A DNA stretch of 64,000 nucleotides. Origin: Afipia sp. GTDB taxonomy: Bacteria > Pseudomonadota > Alphaproteobacteria > Rhizobiales > Xanthobacteraceae. The notes under the pieces were generated by a model that was given only the letters and a program-made list of their open reading frames with translations, was not told the origin of the DNA and did no database searches. Both the position numbers and the translations under genes were made by a program. Positions within the stretch are counted from its first letter, which is position 1, and each line of letters opens with the position of its first letter. The DNA lies in the NCBI GenBank assembly GCA_016201045.1, contig JACQDM010000002.1:1-64000 (forward strand). The letters are read 5' to 3'. This document shows, in pieces, positions 9,518 through 18,361 of the stretch.

Positions 9518-9784
9518 ATGTCCAAGACCCGCAAGAAGATTGAGGCTCTGCTCAAGCGCGTGCGCAAGATCAACGAAAAAATCAAAAAGCTCCGGGCATC
9601 CGGTGCGAAGAAGAAAAAGAAGAAGGCGGGAAAGAAGTCTGCAAAGAAGACAGCGTCGAAGAAGAAATCGGCTGCATCGCGCAAGCGCGTGGCAAAGCCG
9701 CGCAGCAGCACGAACGGGTCGCAAGCCGGACAAAATTCCGCGCCGTCGGTCGCGCCTTCAGCGGATGCCAACCGCGTTTCGTAG
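9518..9784 (+). CDS. Lysine-rich histone H1-like basic protein
   Basis: An 88-residue, extremely basic protein. The first 30 residues (MSKTRKKIEALLKRVRKI) form a charged amphipathic helix, residues 32-62 are almost entirely Lys/Ala/Ser in AKK-type repeats, and the tail is Ser/Pro/Asn-rich. This composition resembles bacterial H1-like DNA-compacting proteins. The start at 9518 is chosen because of the GAAGGTGAG ribosome site upstream. It is transcribed in the same direction as the Nudix gene, about 140 bases later, and converges with the GNAT gene. DNA or RNA binding is inferred from composition only. Confidence 0.8.
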   Translation: MSKTRKKIEALLKRVRKINEKIKKLRASGAKKKKKKAGKKSAKKTASKKKSAASRKRVAKPRSSTNGSQAGQNSAPSVAPSADANRVS

Positions 9785-9837
9785 CGGCAGAAGACGTTGC
9801 GGCGAAGGAATCGGCCTGTCGTTGGAAATGCGACGTC

Positions 9838-10362
9838 TCACCACGGCAAGCCGCACAAGTCGATTATGCCATCGCGCGGGCCGTAGCGGAAATCGAACAC
9901 GTAAGGTGCCATCACGTCGAAGCGGACGCGCTGGCCCCTTTGCTCAACGAACATGTCGCCGCCGAATTTGTGCCAGCCGCGCTTTTCGTAGAACGCCTCG
10001 TTGTGGGGCCGGCAAACCAGCACCGCGAAATCGATCGCCCGTTCGTCGCGCAGGGTCTGGATTGCGGCAGTGATGGCGAGGCCCGCATAGCCTTTGCGGC
10101 GGCGGTCCGGATGCGTTGCGACGCCGCCGATACCGCCAAGGCGGACCTTGCGGCCCTTCCAAGTGCCGGCGCGACGATAGATTCCGACGTGGCAGGCCAG
10201 TTCGCCCTCGTCCTCGATCAGAACGCGCAGGTCGGGATGGGCCCATTCGACCGGGCCTGTCGGCAATATCATTGCGGCTTCTGGCGGAAAAGTTTCCAGA
10301 ACTAACTTCTCGGCCCGCGGCCACGATGTGTCGCCTGTTTGAATATCGATTTCGATGCTCAT
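9838..10362 (-). CDS. GNAT-family N-acetyltransferase
   Basis: A 174-residue acetyltransferase. The acetyl-CoA-binding motif A is clear at about 80-105 (GGVATHPDRRRKGYAGLA, with the R-R-K-G-Y-A pyrophosphate loop), followed by the NEAFYEKRGW motif B. The C-terminal IDLCGLPW resembles the end of AAC(2')-type aminoglycoside acetyltransferases, so an AAC(2')-like or NodA-like fold relative is possible, but resistance should not be inferred. It stands alone on the minus strand, divergent from the MFS gene with about 100 bases between the starts. Confidence 0.85.
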   Translation of the reverse strand: MSIEIDIQTGDTSWPRAEKLVLETFPPEAAMILPTGPVEWAHPDLRVLIEDEGELACHVGIYRRAGTWKGRKVRLGGIGGVATHPDRRRKGYAGLAITAAIQTLRDERAIDFAVLVCRPHNEAFYEKRGWHKFGGDMFVEQRGQRVRFDVMAPYVFDFRYGPRDGIIDLCGLPW

Positions 10363-10466
10363 TCGCCTTTATTCCATGCGCAATGCGGACCTGCATTGCT
10401 TGCGCGCCGGATGGTAAAACGCCGACTCCAGTGGCAAATTGCAAGCCTGAATTGGAGCAATCGGCG

Positions 10467-11708
10467 ATGCGCGCGACCGAACTGACGACGTACCAGAAGT
10501 GGTCCATTCTGATCGGGGCTTCGGTGATGCTCAGCCTCGCGATGGGCATGCGGCAGAGCTTCGGGTTGTTTCAGCCTGCGATGCTGCATTCGACGCAGAT
10601 CACCGCCGCCGATTTCTCTCTGGCGACCGCCATCTCCAACATCGTGTGGGGCATCACGCAGCCATTCGTCGGAATTGCCGCCGACCGCTACGGCACGCGT
10701 TACGTGATGATTGGCGGTGTCATCGTCTATGCGCTCGGCATCGTCGTCATGATGCTGTCGAATACGGTCATGCCGCTGATCTTCGGAATGGGTATCTGCA
10801 TCGGCCTGGCGCTGTCATGCGTGGCGTCGAGCATCAGCATGACGGTTGCGTCGCGCGCAGTGTCAGCAGCCAAGCGCAGCGTCACGATGGGTGCCGTGTC
10901 GGCCGCCGGTTCGCTCGGGCTTGTGATCGCGTCGCCCTTGGCGCAATCGCTGATTTCATCGTCGGGCTGGCAGATGGCGTTCGTCGGCTTCCTCGGCCTT
11001 ACGGCCGTCATGCTTCCCGCAGCGTTCAGCGCGGGTAAATCCGACAAGATCGAAATCGAAAAGAGCGATGAACTCGATCAGACGCTGGGTGGTGTGCTCC
11101 AGACGGCGCTCAGCCATTCCGGATATGTCGTGATGGCACTCGCATTCTTCGTTTGCGGATTGCAGCTCGTCTTTATCACGACGCATCTGCCGAATTATCT
11201 GGCGATCTGCGGTCTCGATCCATCGCTCGGTGCGACGGCGCTGGCGCTGATCGGGCTGTTCAATGTGTTCGGATCTTACACTTTCGGCTGGCTCGGCGGC
11301 ATCTATCCGAAGCAACTGCTGCTCGGCGGAATCTACATCGTGCGCTCGCTGGCGATCGCGGCCTTCTTTACCTTCCCCGCAACGCCGGCATCGACGCTTG
11401 TGTTCGCGTCCGTCATGGGGTCGCTCTGGCTCGGCGTCATTCCGCTGGTCAATGGATTGGTTGCGCAACTGTTCGGGCTGCGCTTCATGGCGACTTTGAC
11501 GGGCATCGCGTTCTTCAGCCATCAGGTCGGATCGTTCATCGGCGCATGGGGCGGCGGCCTGATCTATGATCGGCTCGGCAACTACGACTATGCCTGGAAG
11601 GGTGCCGTCATTATCGGCCTATTGGCAGGCTCGATGCAGATGCTGATGAACGTGCGTCCTCCGAAGGCCAAGGAAAACCTCGGCGGCGCGCTGCCGAACG
11701 CCGTCTAA
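10467..11708 (+). CDS. MFS transporter
   Basis: A 413-residue, 12-helix major facilitator protein. Motif A between helices 2 and 3 reads DRYGTRY; the central cytoplasmic loop is at about 185-215 (KSDKIEIEKSDEL). The N-terminal LAMGMRQSFGLFQPAM resembles the oxalate/formate antiporter-like MFS group. I place the start at 10467 behind GGAGCAATC; longer in-frame extensions run into the divergent GNAT gene and have no membrane character. The substrate is unknown, though an organic anion is plausible for the group. Confidence 0.92.
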   Translation: MRATELTTYQKWSILIGASVMLSLAMGMRQSFGLFQPAMLHSTQITAADFSLATAISNIVWGITQPFVGIAADRYGTRYVMIGGVIVYALGIVVMMLSNTVMPLIFGMGICIGLALSCVASSISMTVASRAVSAAKRSVTMGAVSAAGSLGLVIASPLAQSLISSSGWQMAFVGFLGLTAVMLPAAFSAGKSDKIEIEKSDELDQTLGGVLQTALSHSGYVVMALAFFVCGLQLVFITTHLPNYLAICGLDPSLGATALALIGLFNVFGSYTFGWLGGIYPKQLLLGGIYIVRSLAIAAFFTFPATPASTLVFASVMGSLWLGVIPLVNGLVAQLFGLRFMATLTGIAFFSHQVGSFIGAWGGGLIYDRLGNYDYAWKGAVIIGLLAGSMQMLMNVRPPKAKENLGGALPNAV

Positions 11709-11808
11709 GCCTTCGTTCGCGCGGCATATCGTCTGTTTCCGGGCCATGAAACCATCTATAAGGGGCTGCGTTGACACGTCGTCATCCACAATTTTCGGAT
11801 TTGATCCC

Positions 11809-12408
11809 ATGACCTTTACGCTCCCGAACCTGCCTTACGCTCACGACGCGCTTGCGCCGTACATGTCGAAGGAAACGCTGGAATATCATCACGACAAGCA
11901 CCACCAGGCCTACGTGACCAATGGCAACAATGCCATCAAGGGCACTGAATTCGAGGGCAAATCGCTTGAGGATATCGTGAAGTCCTCGTTCGGAAAAAAT
12001 CCGGCGGTGTTCAACAATGCCGGCCAGCACTATAACCATCTGCACTTCTGGAACTGGATGAAGCCCAAGGGCGGCGGCGACAAGCTGCCCGGCAAGCTCG
12101 CCAAGAAGATCGACGAGGATCTCGGCGGCTTAGAGAAATTCAAAACAGATTTCGCGGCCGCCGGCGTCGGCCAGTTCGGCTCCGGCTGGGCGTGGCTCTC
12201 GGTTAAGAACGGCAAGCTCGAAATTTCCAAGACGCCGAACGGTGAAAGCCCGCTGGTTCATGGTGCTACGCCGATCCTCGGCGTCGACGTGTGGGAGCAT
12301 TCCTACTACATCGATTATCGCAATCGCCGCCCGGATTACCTCAAGGCGTTCGTCGACAATCTCGTGAACTGGGATTACGTCGATCAACTTTTCTCCAAGG
12401 CCGTGTGA
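11809..12408 (+). CDS. sodB: Superoxide dismutase (Fe type)
   Basis: A 199-residue Fe/Mn-superfamily dismutase converting superoxide to peroxide and oxygen. All four metal ligands are present: His27, His77 (NHLHFW), Asp160 and His164 (DVWEHSYYIDY). The Gln in NNAGQHYNH and GSGWAWL without the Mn-type distal Gln indicate the iron form. No signal peptide, so cytosolic. I start at MTFTLPNLPY; an upstream in-frame ATG would add 21 residues unlike the family. A terminator hairpin follows at 12437. Confidence 0.95.
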   Translation: MTFTLPNLPYAHDALAPYMSKETLEYHHDKHHQAYVTNGNNAIKGTEFEGKSLEDIVKSSFGKNPAVFNNAGQHYNHLHFWNWMKPKGGGDKLPGKLAKKIDEDLGGLEKFKTDFAAAGVGQFGSGWAWLSVKNGKLEISKTPNGESPLVHGATPILGVDVWEHSYYIDYRNRRPDYLKAFVDNLVNWDYVDQLFSKAV

Positions 12409-12436
12409 CAACACACGCCGAGGCGACTATGATTTG

Positions 12437-12465
12437 CGGGATCGCAGCGATGCGGTCCCGTTTTT
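12437..12465 (+). terminator. Rho-independent terminator between sodB and crcB
   Basis: A 10-bp stem (CGGGATCGCA / TGCGGTCCCG, loop GCGA) followed by TTTTT. It ends the sodB transcript and sits only 22 bases before the crcB start, so crcB needs read-through or attenuation-like control. Confidence 0.85.
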
Positions 12466-12487
12466 CATTCCAACCTGCGATCTCCTC

Positions 12488-12862
12488 ATGGCCTATCTTC
12501 TGGTTTTCTTCGGCGGCGGTCTCGGCGCGTCGCTCCGCCACGCAATCAATGTCGGTTGTGCGAAAGCCTGCGGTACGAATTTTCCCTACGGCACTTTCGT
12601 CATCAATATCACCGGCTCGACGGTGATGGGGTTGATCGCAGGCTATCTCGCCTTCAAGGGCGACGCGTCGCAGAACTGGCGGCTGTTTCTGATGACGGGC
12701 ATTCTCGGCGGATACACCACGTTCTCCGCGTTCTCGCTCGATGCCATGCTGCTTTACGAGCGGGGTGAATTCGGGCTTGCAGTGCTCTATGTCGTCGGTT
12801 CGGTGGTGCTGTCGATTGCAGGGCTGGCGGGCGGCCTCGCGCTGGTTCGGCATTTTACCTGA
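12488..12862 (+). CDS. crcB: CrcB/Fluc fluoride ion channel
   Basis: A 124-residue, four-helix membrane protein of the Fluc family, which exports fluoride as a dual-topology dimer. Conserved features are GGGLGASLRH (9-19), the pore Asn in GTFVINITGS (Asn40) and GGYTTFSAFSLD (74-85). The ATG at 12488 gives the usual family length; an upstream in-frame ATG at 12434 would lie inside the terminator hairpin. I looked for the fluoride riboswitch in the short leader and did not see its conserved pseudoknot sequence. Confidence 0.93.
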   Translation: MAYLLVFFGGGLGASLRHAINVGCAKACGTNFPYGTFVINITGSTVMGLIAGYLAFKGDASQNWRLFLMTGILGGYTTFSAFSLDAMLLYERGEFGLAVLYVVGSVVLSIAGLAGGLALVRHFT

Positions 12863-12960
12863 ATATCCGCTCGGCAATTCTGCATGGGCCGATACGCACC
12901 GCGCGATTGCCTGATAGCCGATAGCGGACTATCCATTGCGGTCATTTCCTCCGCAGCAGA

Positions 12961-13560
12961 TTGCCGTCATTGAGCGATTCATCTTCGACCCAGCCGGACG
13001 ATAGCGAGACACCGAAGCCCCGCAGGCGCCGCAAACGCAAGCCATTCGGCTGGTCGACTTTCATCATTCTTGTCCTCGTCTTAGTCAGCGCCGCGTTGGT
13101 CTATCGCCGCGACGGGCTCGACGGCGTTCTCAACATTCTCTTCCACGACATCTCGCTGTTCGGCGAAATCATGCCGCGCGTCTTTGCAGGATGTCTGTTG
13201 GGTGGATTGCTTGCAGCCGTACTGCCGCACGACAAGGTGTCGAAATCGCTCGGTCCGGAATCCGGCTTGAGGGGTCTTCTGATCGGAACCGCATTCGGCG
13301 CAATTTTACCGGGAGGCCCGTTCACGGCGTATCCGGTCGCCAGTGCGCTTCTCGCGGTCGGCGCGGATTTCGGTGCGACGATTGCAATGGTCGTGAGCTG
13401 GACCCTGATCGGCTACGGCCGCGCGGTGTCGTGGGAGATGCCGATCATGGGCGCGGACTTCACGCTGTGGCGCATCGTGATCTCGCTCCCCATGCCTGTG
13501 CTAGCTGGAGCGTTGGGCCGCTTTGTCTATGTCCGCGTCAAGGAGCGGCTGACGCTATGA
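12961..13560 (+). CDS. Half-size permease (UPF0718/DUF318-like), first partner
   Basis: A 199-residue membrane protein: a basic cytosolic N-terminus (residues 18-27 rich in Arg/Lys), then about five hydrophobic segments. The central motif GPESGLRG followed by GAILPGGPFTAYP is typical of the permease family that includes ArsP-like exporters. The start shown is a TTG; no good ribosome site is visible, so the N-terminus is uncertain. It overlaps the next gene by ATGA. The two proteins share the same motif order and look like duplicated halves of one transporter. Cargo is unknown. Confidence 0.8.
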   Translation: MPSLSDSSSTQPDDSETPKPRRRRKRKPFGWSTFIILVLVLVSAALVYRRDGLDGVLNILFHDISLFGEIMPRVFAGCLLGGLLAAVLPHDKVSKSLGPESGLRGLLIGTAFGAILPGGPFTAYPVASALLAVGADFGATIAMVVSWTLIGYGRAVSWEMPIMGADFTLWRIVISLPMPVLAGALGRFVYVRVKERLTL

Positions 13561-14060
13561 ACATCAGCGCGCTCATTATCGACATTCTGCTCTGGGGTTC
13601 GCTGATCGGCGTTGCCGTCATCGCATGGAGACAAGATCGCAAGGTGATGACGACGGCCCTGCGCAAGGGAACGATGGACTTTATCTATATCGTGCCGCGC
13701 ATCGCGCTCGGCGTGATCGGTTCGGGTTTTATCGCCGCGATCATTCCCTCGCACTGGATTGTCGGCGGCTTCGGGCCCGACAGCGGATGGACCGGCATCG
13801 CAACCGCCGTGCTGGCCGGAGCAGCGACGCCCGGAGGTCCCGTGATTGGATTTTCCATCGGTGCGGTCGCGCTCAAAAGCGGCGGCGGTGCGCCGCAGGT
13901 CGTTGCCTATGTCGTGGCGTGGGCGCTGTTTGCGTTTCAGCGGTTGATCCTGTGGGAAATTCCATTCATGCCGGCGCGGTTCGTCTGGTTTCGGGCGATG
14001 GTCTCCATCCCGTTTCCGTTTTTGGCGGCAGCCATCGCCATGATTGTCGGAAAACCCTGA
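13557..14060 (+). CDS. Half-size permease (UPF0718/DUF318-like), second partner
   Basis: A 167-residue membrane protein starting at an ATG that overlaps the stop of the first permease gene by four bases. It repeats the layout of its partner: FGPDSGWTG, then GAATPGGPVIGF, then WALFAFQRLILWEIPFMPARF and a final helix. The parallel motifs (GPxSG; PGGP; WExP) show the two genes are paralogues made by duplication, most likely forming a heteromeric pore. Full-length family members are about 300 residues, close to the sum of the two membrane cores. Confidence 0.85.
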   Translation: MNISALIIDILLWGSLIGVAVIAWRQDRKVMTTALRKGTMDFIYIVPRIALGVIGSGFIAAIIPSHWIVGGFGPDSGWTGIATAVLAGAATPGGPVIGFSIGAVALKSGGGAPQVVAYVVAWALFAFQRLILWEIPFMPARFVWFRAMVSIPFPFLAAAIAMIVGKP

Positions 14061-14191
14061 TGAGCGCGCGCTGGAAACGCGCAAACGGCCACTTACATTG
14101 ACCGCGTCCGACACAATATAAGAGAGCCGAAGAGCGCCATTTTGAGGAGGGGCCACCCACCTGTTTGTGCGCTCACACTGCCGGAGTTTCC

Positions 14192-15244
14192 ATGCCAGAC
14201 GTCGCTGCCAACAAAATTCCCGTCACCGTTCTGACCGGCTATCTCGGTGCCGGAAAGACCACGCTGCTCAATCGCATCCTGTCCGAAAATCACGGCAAGA
14301 AATACGCCGTCATCGTCAATGAATTCGGCGAGATCGGAATCGACAACGATCTGATCGTCGGCGCGGACGAAGAAATATTCGAGATGAACAACGGCTGCGT
14401 GTGCTGCACGGTGCGCGGCGATCTCGTTCGCATTATCGACGGGCTGATGAAGCGCAGGGGCAAGTTCGACGCAATCATTCTGGAGACGACAGGTCTTGCC
14501 GATCCGGCTCCCGTCGCGCAGACTTTCTTCGTCGACGAAGACGTGCGCGAGAAAACCGCGCTCGACGCGGTGGTGACGGTAGCCGACGCCAAATGGCTGA
14601 GCGACCGCCTGAAGGACGCGCCCGAAGCCAAGAACCAGATCGCATTCGCGGATGTGATCGTGCTCAACAAGACCGATCTCGTCAGCAAGCCGGAACTGGC
14701 CGAAGTCGAGGCGCGGATTCGCGGCATCAATCCTTACGCGAAACTGCATCGCACCGAACGCGCGCAGGTCAAGCTGACCGACGTGCTCGGTCAGGGCGCG
14801 TTCGATCTCGACCGCATTCTGGAAATCGAGCCGGAATTTCTTGAAGACGGCGGCCACGATCATCATCACGATCATGACCATCATCACCATCACGGGCACG
14901 ATCATCACCACGATCACGCACATGGTCTGAAGCACTATCACGACGAGGACATGCAATCGATTTCGCTGCGCACCGACAAGCCTGTCGATCCGGCGAAATT
15001 CATGCCGTGGCTGCAGGATCTTGTTGCCAAGGACGGCGAGAAGATTCTGCGCTCCAAGGGCATTCTTGCGTTCAAAGGCGATGACGACCGTTATGTTTTC
15101 CAGGGCGTCCACATGATGCTGGAAGGCGATCATCAGCGGAAATGGAAGGCCGATGAGCCGCGCGAGAGCCGCCTCGTCTTCATCGGGCGCGAATTGCCGG
15201 AACAGAAGATTCGCGACGGCTTCGAGCGCACCATCGTCACGTGA
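14192..15244 (+). CDS. CobW/COG0523-family metallochaperone GTPase
   Basis: A 350-residue G3E GTPase. Walker A GYLGAGKT is at 16-23, the metal-binding CxCC motif (CVCC) at 69-72, ETTGLADP at 98-105 and NKTD at 159-162. A striking His/Asp-rich segment occupies 221-250, followed by the CobW C-terminal domain. Family members insert or supply metals, often zinc, under limitation. The ATG at 14192 is preceded by CCGGAG. It overlaps the downstream WD40 gene, so both are made together. No clear Zur box was found upstream; zinc is the most likely metal by family. Confidence 0.93.
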   Translation: MPDVAANKIPVTVLTGYLGAGKTTLLNRILSENHGKKYAVIVNEFGEIGIDNDLIVGADEEIFEMNNGCVCCTVRGDLVRIIDGLMKRRGKFDAIILETTGLADPAPVAQTFFVDEDVREKTALDAVVTVADAKWLSDRLKDAPEAKNQIAFADVIVLNKTDLVSKPELAEVEARIRGINPYAKLHRTERAQVKLTDVLGQGAFDLDRILEIEPEFLEDGGHDHHHDHDHHHHHGHDHHHDHAHGLKHYHDEDMQSISLRTDKPVDPAKFMPWLQDLVAKDGEKILRSKGILAFKGDDDRYVFQGVHMMLEGDHQRKWKADEPRESRLVFIGRELPEQKIRDGFERTIVT

Positions 15245-16263
15245 TGAAGGATTTCAACCTCCCGCCGCCGCCCGAGTCGATCGTCTCGGTGACTGACCGC
15301 GTCACGAAAGTGGCGCTCGATGCGCCGGCTATTGCCGTGCACTTTCTCGGCGATGTGGCAGTCTTCGTCGGCCCCGAAAGCGGCATGACGTTCGCGGAAG
15401 GCACGTCCGAGCCAAAACCCGTTGCGCTGGAGATTGGCGGAATTCTTTGTTCGGCCGCCGATGCAAAGCGCGTCGTGCTCGGTGGCGATGACGGAAAGCT
15501 TGTTTCCGTCGATGCCAGCGGCGTTGCTGAACTGGTGACGACAGACGCGAAGCGGCGCTGGATCGACAATGTCGCGCTGCATCCCGACGGTGCAGTCGCG
15601 TGGTCGGCGGGCAAGACAGCATTCGTGCGGCAGGCGAAAGGCGACGACAAATCGCTGGATGTCGCATCGACGGTCGGCGGACTCGCATTCGCGCCGAAAG
15701 GACTGCGGCTTGCCATCGCTCACTACAACGGCGTGACGTTGTGGTTCCCGAACATGGGCGCGACGCCAGAATCTCTGGAATGGAAGGGTTCGCATCTTGG
15801 CGTCACGTTCAGCGCCGACAACCGTTTTCTCGTGACCTCGATGCATGAGGCGGCGCTGCACGGCTGGCGCCTTGCGGACTCGCGACACATGCGGATGACG
15901 GGTTATCCGGCGCGCGTGCGCTCGATGTCGTGGAGCGCGGGCGGAAAATTTCTTGCAACGAGCGGTTCCGACAGCGTGATTCTCTGGCCGTTCGGCAGCA
16001 AGGACGGCCCGATGGGCAAGGAGCCTGCGATGCTCGCGCCGCTGCAAGCGAAAGCGACTGTGGTTGCGTGCCATCCGAAAGACGATATTTTTGCCGCCGG
16101 TTACAGCGACGGCACGATCCTGATGGTGCGGATCGAAGACGGCGCCGAAGTGCTCGTGCGGCGGAATGCGGGCGAGCCCGTTTCCGCATTGGCGTGGAAT
16201 GCCAAAGGTTCGATTCTCGCGTTTGCGAGCGAAGACGGCGACGCAGGATTGATGCCGCTTTAG
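15244..16263 (+). CDS. WD40-repeat protein coupled to the CobW GTPase
   Basis: A 339-residue protein built of beta-propeller blades; WD40-like units can be followed through the chain (for example the stretch GGLAFAPKGLRLAIAHYNG, then LGVTFSADNRFLVTSMHE and ALAWNAKGSILAFASEDG). There is no signal peptide, so it is cytosolic. The ATG overlaps the CobW stop as TGATG; a GTG three bases earlier is equally possible. Its tight coupling suggests it is a scaffold or client of the metal-chaperone GTPase, but the function is unknown. Confidence 0.88.
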   Translation: MKDFNLPPPPESIVSVTDRVTKVALDAPAIAVHFLGDVAVFVGPESGMTFAEGTSEPKPVALEIGGILCSAADAKRVVLGGDDGKLVSVDASGVAELVTTDAKRRWIDNVALHPDGAVAWSAGKTAFVRQAKGDDKSLDVASTVGGLAFAPKGLRLAIAHYNGVTLWFPNMGATPESLEWKGSHLGVTFSADNRFLVTSMHEAALHGWRLADSRHMRMTGYPARVRSMSWSAGGKFLATSGSDSVILWPFGSKDGPMGKEPAMLAPLQAKATVVACHPKDDIFAAGYSDGTILMVRIEDGAEVLVRRNAGEPVSALAWNAKGSILAFASEDGDAGLMPL

Positions 16264-16380
16264 CGCGGTTCCAGATAATCCATCGCAATTTGAATCAAAC
16301 ACGTGCGGCACTTCGGCCGATGCGTGGAACTTTGACTGAAAACACCCGTTGATTTCAGGTTCAACGAAGCGGGTGCCGAG

Positions 16381-16725
16381 ATGATGTCCCGGGAAACACG
16401 ACGCGCTTTACGCCATGAAGCGATGATTTCGGCGCTGTTGGTGGCGCTGGGAGTCGCCGTTATCGGATTGTCGATGGTCGATCTCTCCGCGCAACATCAG
16501 GATTCGCGGCGCGAGACCGCGCAGGCGACACAGCCTTCGCAGGATTCTCCGGCCGTCGCACCCGGCAAGGACAACGGCCCTGCGGAATCGAAACCCGGCG
16601 GCACCCGTCCAACAACGCCAGCACCTGAACCGGTGCGTCCCGATATGGAGGCACAAAAGGCCGGCGCGAAATCGGCGCTGCCGCCTGCGCCGGCAGAAAA
16701 AATCGGCGAGCCGATCAAGAAATAG
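16381..16725 (+). CDS. Small membrane-anchored Pro/Ala-rich protein
   Basis: A 114-residue protein with one N-terminal transmembrane segment (about residues 15-34, AMISALLVALGVAVIGLSMV) behind a basic start, and a hydrophilic, Pro/Ala/Gln-rich low-complexity tail likely facing the periplasm. Two adjacent ATG codons can serve as start. No recognised domain. It ends at a bidirectional terminator shared with the homospermidine synthase gene. Confidence 0.7.
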   Translation: MMSRETRRALRHEAMISALLVALGVAVIGLSMVDLSAQHQDSRRETAQATQPSQDSPAVAPGKDNGPAESKPGGTRPTTPAPEPVRPDMEAQKAGAKSALPPAPAEKIGEPIKK

Positions 16726-16734
16726 CTCCTCAAC

Positions 16735-16764
16735 AAAAAAAGCCGGACGTCGCCCCGGCTTTCT
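16735..16764. terminator. Bidirectional terminator
   Basis: A hairpin AAGCCGG / CCGGCTT with an A-run on the left and T-rich sequence on the right lies between two convergent genes, so it can end both transcripts. Confidence 0.8.
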
Positions 16765-16781
16765 TTGATTGGCTGAGAAAA

Positions 16782-18218
16782 CTATCGGACCAGAATATTT
16801 TTGAACTGCCACGGATCGCTGGTGTCGATGTCTTCCGGAAACAGTCCGGGGCGATCCGTCAGCGGCGTCCAGTCGGTGTAGTAACCCTTCACCGGGCCGA
16901 GATACGGAAACTGAATTTCCAGCAGGCGATCAAAATCCATCTCGTCGGCTTCGACGATGCCTTCGTTCGGATTCTCCAGCGCCCATACCATGCCGCCGAG
17001 AACGGCGGACGTGACCTGCAAGCCAGTGGCGTTCTGATACGGCGCGAGTTTTCGCGTCTCCTCGATTGAGAGCTGCGAGCCGTACCAATAGGCATTCTTG
17101 TCGTGACCGAACAGCAGTACGCCAAGCTCATCGATGCCGTCGACGATCTCGTTTTCATCGAGGATGTGATGCTTTTCCTGCATCCGTCCTGCACGGCCGA
17201 ACAATTCGTGCAGCGACAACACTGCATCGTCTGCAGGGTGATAGGCATAGTGACACGTCGGTCTATAGATAACCTTGCCCGAGGAATCGCGCGCGGTGAA
17301 ATAGTCTGCGATCGAGATCGATTCATTGTGGGTGACGAGGAACCCGTATTGGGCGCCGCGTGTCGGACACCAGGTGCGCACGCGGGTGTTGGCGCCGGGC
17401 TGCATCAGATAGATCGCAGCACCACAGCCGGCTTCATGAGTGTGTGCGTTTTCCGGCATCCATTTTTCGTGCGTGCCCCAGCCGAGTTCGGACGGCTGCA
17501 TGCCTTCCGATAGGAAGCCTTCGACCGACCACGTGTTGACGAACACGTTCGGCTCTTTTGGCTTTTTCGCGCGCTGCGTATCGCGCTCGGCGATATGGAT
17601 GCCCTTGATGCCGGCCTGGCGCATCAGGTCAGCCCATTCCGCTTTGGATTTAGGCTTCGGTGCATTGAGCTTGAGATCGGCGGCCACATTCAGCAGCGCC
17701 TGCTTGACGAAGAACGAGACCATGCCGGGATTTGCGCCACAGCAGGAGACGGCTGTTGTCGAGCCCGCAGGGCGGGCCTTTTTCGCGGCCAGCGTATTCT
17801 CGCGCAGCGCATAGTTCGAGCGCGCCTCCGGTCCCTTCGAGGCATCAAAATAAAAGCCGAGCCACGGCTCGTTGACCGTGTCGATATAAAGCGCGCCGAG
17901 TTCGTTGCAGAGCTCCATAATATCGGTGGAGCCGGTGTCGACCGAAAGATTGACGCAGAAACCCTGACCGCCGCCTTCGGTAAGCAGGGGCGTGAGCAGT
18001 TCGCGATAATTGTCTTTGGTCACGGCCTTCTGAATGAAGCGCACCTTCTGCTTTTCGCAATGTGCCTTGCGGCCTTCGTCCTTGGGATCGATCACCGTGA
18101 CGCGCGACTTATCATATTCAAGGTGGCGCTCGATCAGCGGCAGCGTGCCTTTGCCGATGGAGCCGAAGCCGACCATGACAATGGGGCCGCTAATGCGCGC
18201 GTACACCTTGGACGACAT
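16782..18218 (-). CDS. hss: Homospermidine synthase
   Basis: A 478-residue NAD-dependent enzyme that makes sym-homospermidine from two putrescines. The N-terminal Rossmann segment (IVMVGFGSIGKGTLPL, residues 13-28), CCGANPGMVSFFVKQAL, and NTWSVEGFLSEGMQPSELGWG match bacterial Hss, and the length equals the family norm of about 477. Homospermidine is a major polyamine in many rhizobia. The putrescine source is likely the ornithine decarboxylase gene 2.3 kb upstream on the same strand. Confidence 0.95.
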   Translation of the reverse strand: MSSKVYARISGPIVMVGFGSIGKGTLPLIERHLEYDKSRVTVIDPKDEGRKAHCEKQKVRFIQKAVTKDNYRELLTPLLTEGGGQGFCVNLSVDTGSTDIMELCNELGALYIDTVNEPWLGFYFDASKGPEARSNYALRENTLAAKKARPAGSTTAVSCCGANPGMVSFFVKQALLNVAADLKLNAPKPKSKAEWADLMRQAGIKGIHIAERDTQRAKKPKEPNVFVNTWSVEGFLSEGMQPSELGWGTHEKWMPENAHTHEAGCGAAIYLMQPGANTRVRTWCPTRGAQYGFLVTHNESISIADYFTARDSSGKVIYRPTCHYAYHPADDAVLSLHELFGRAGRMQEKHHILDENEIVDGIDELGVLLFGHDKNAYWYGSQLSIEETRKLAPYQNATGLQVTSAVLGGMVWALENPNEGIVEADEMDFDRLLEIQFPYLGPVKGYYTDWTPLTDRPGLFPEDIDTSDPWQFKNILVR

Positions 18219-18361
18219 GTAATTTCTCCGCAGCGATCAGGAAAAGATTGCGCGGACGTTGGCCCAGCGCGGGAATTCGCTGATGTTTGGAAACGACAAA
18301 ACGCCGATGAAATCAAGGCCTGAAAGCGGGCAGGGAGCTGTTTCCCGCGGTCATCGAGGGG

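Noticed and set aside
9838-10362. Aminoglycoside resistance gene
   Set aside because: The C-terminal resemblance to AAC(2') enzymes is short; a general GNAT call is safer.
12409-12487. Fluoride riboswitch before crcB
   Set aside because: The short gap contains a sodB terminator; the conserved riboswitch pseudoknot sequence is not visible.
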